5,887 bases of DNA from Porticoccaceae bacterium UBA2002 (GTDB lineage: Bacteria; Pseudomonadota; Gammaproteobacteria; Pseudomonadales; Porticoccaceae): assembly GCA_002334915.1 (NCBI GenBank), contig DDCQ01000083.1, forward strand, positions 1-5,887. Direction: 5' to 3'. Numbering within the stretch: position 1 is the first letter of the stretch; every line of letters begins with the position of its first letter. Below, one piece after another: positions 5,849 through 5,887 of the stretch. A model generated the notes under the pieces. It ran no database searches and was not told the origin of the DNA. It saw only the letters and a list, made by a program, of their open reading frames with translations. The position numbers were made by a program, and so were the translations under genes.

Positions 5849-5887
5849 TTAGAGCGCGCCAGGGGGAAAAAATTCCTCAGCTGCATT
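5849..5887 (-). CDS. Possible C-terminal end of the gene upstream of doxX
   Basis: In the same frame as the doxX gene, the minus strand from the window edge reads NAAEEFFPPGAL and then a TAA at 5851-5849, 33 bp before the doxX ATG. The spacing and the strong ribosome site of doxX suit an operon. Twelve residues are too few to name a family or to prove the frame is coding; a second frame is also open here. Confidence 0.3.
   Translation of the reverse strand, partial: NAAEEFFPPGAL

Overview
The window reads as a chromosomal housekeeping region of a gammaproteobacterium, probably a marine, free-living one. SmpB, RatA, CysZ and RhlB all match their gammaproteobacterial forms. The RhlB has the long N-terminal extension seen in Pseudomonas-like lineages, and a sodium-coupled transporter sits between smpB and ratA. 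This placement rests on remembered family sequences, not on a search. I see no insertion sequence, phage gene, CRISPR array, rRNA or tRNA.

Layout, left to right. (1) Positions 1-86, minus strand: the first 28 codons of ratA, cut by the window edge and overlapping the end of the next gene by 13 bp. (2) 74-1468, minus: an 11-helix sodium-dependent (NSS/SNF family) transporter. (3) 1469-1594: a divergent promoter region with a 10-bp-stem inverted repeat over the likely transporter promoter and a TATAAT box very close to smpB. (4) 1595-2071, plus: smpB, the tmRNA partner. (5) 2084-2797, minus: a short AsmA-like membrane-anchored protein. (6) 2798-2877: overlapping divergent promoters. (7) 2878-3642, plus: cysZ, sulfate uptake. 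(8) 3639-4973, minus: rhlB, a DEAD-box RNA helicase, sharing a palindromic CTAG double stop with cysZ. (9) 4974-5176: a 203-bp intergenic stretch with a 19-bp imperfect palindrome next to the rhlB start, a 10-bp perfect palindrome and a weak 18-bp-phased repeat. (10) 5177-5815, minus: a DoxX-family membrane protein of the long-loop type found with copper-binding RiPP (HvfABC/bufferin) clusters. (11) 5849-5887, minus: possibly the last 12 codons of the gene upstream of it.

The genes do not form one pathway. SmpB (ribosome rescue), RatA (ribosome-associated START-like protein) and RhlB (RNA unwinding and decay) touch RNA and translation. The transporter, CysZ, the AsmA-like protein and the DoxX protein belong to the cell envelope. 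Strand changes are frequent and the genes are tightly packed. Two convergent pairs (smpB with the AsmA-like gene, cysZ with rhlB) leave no room for intrinsic terminators.

I found no clearly new system. The points most worth checking are the probable leaderless smpB transcript, the operator-like palindromes upstream of the transporter and of rhlB, the shared cysZ/rhlB stop, and whether the DoxX gene closes an HvfABC-type cluster just beyond the right edge.
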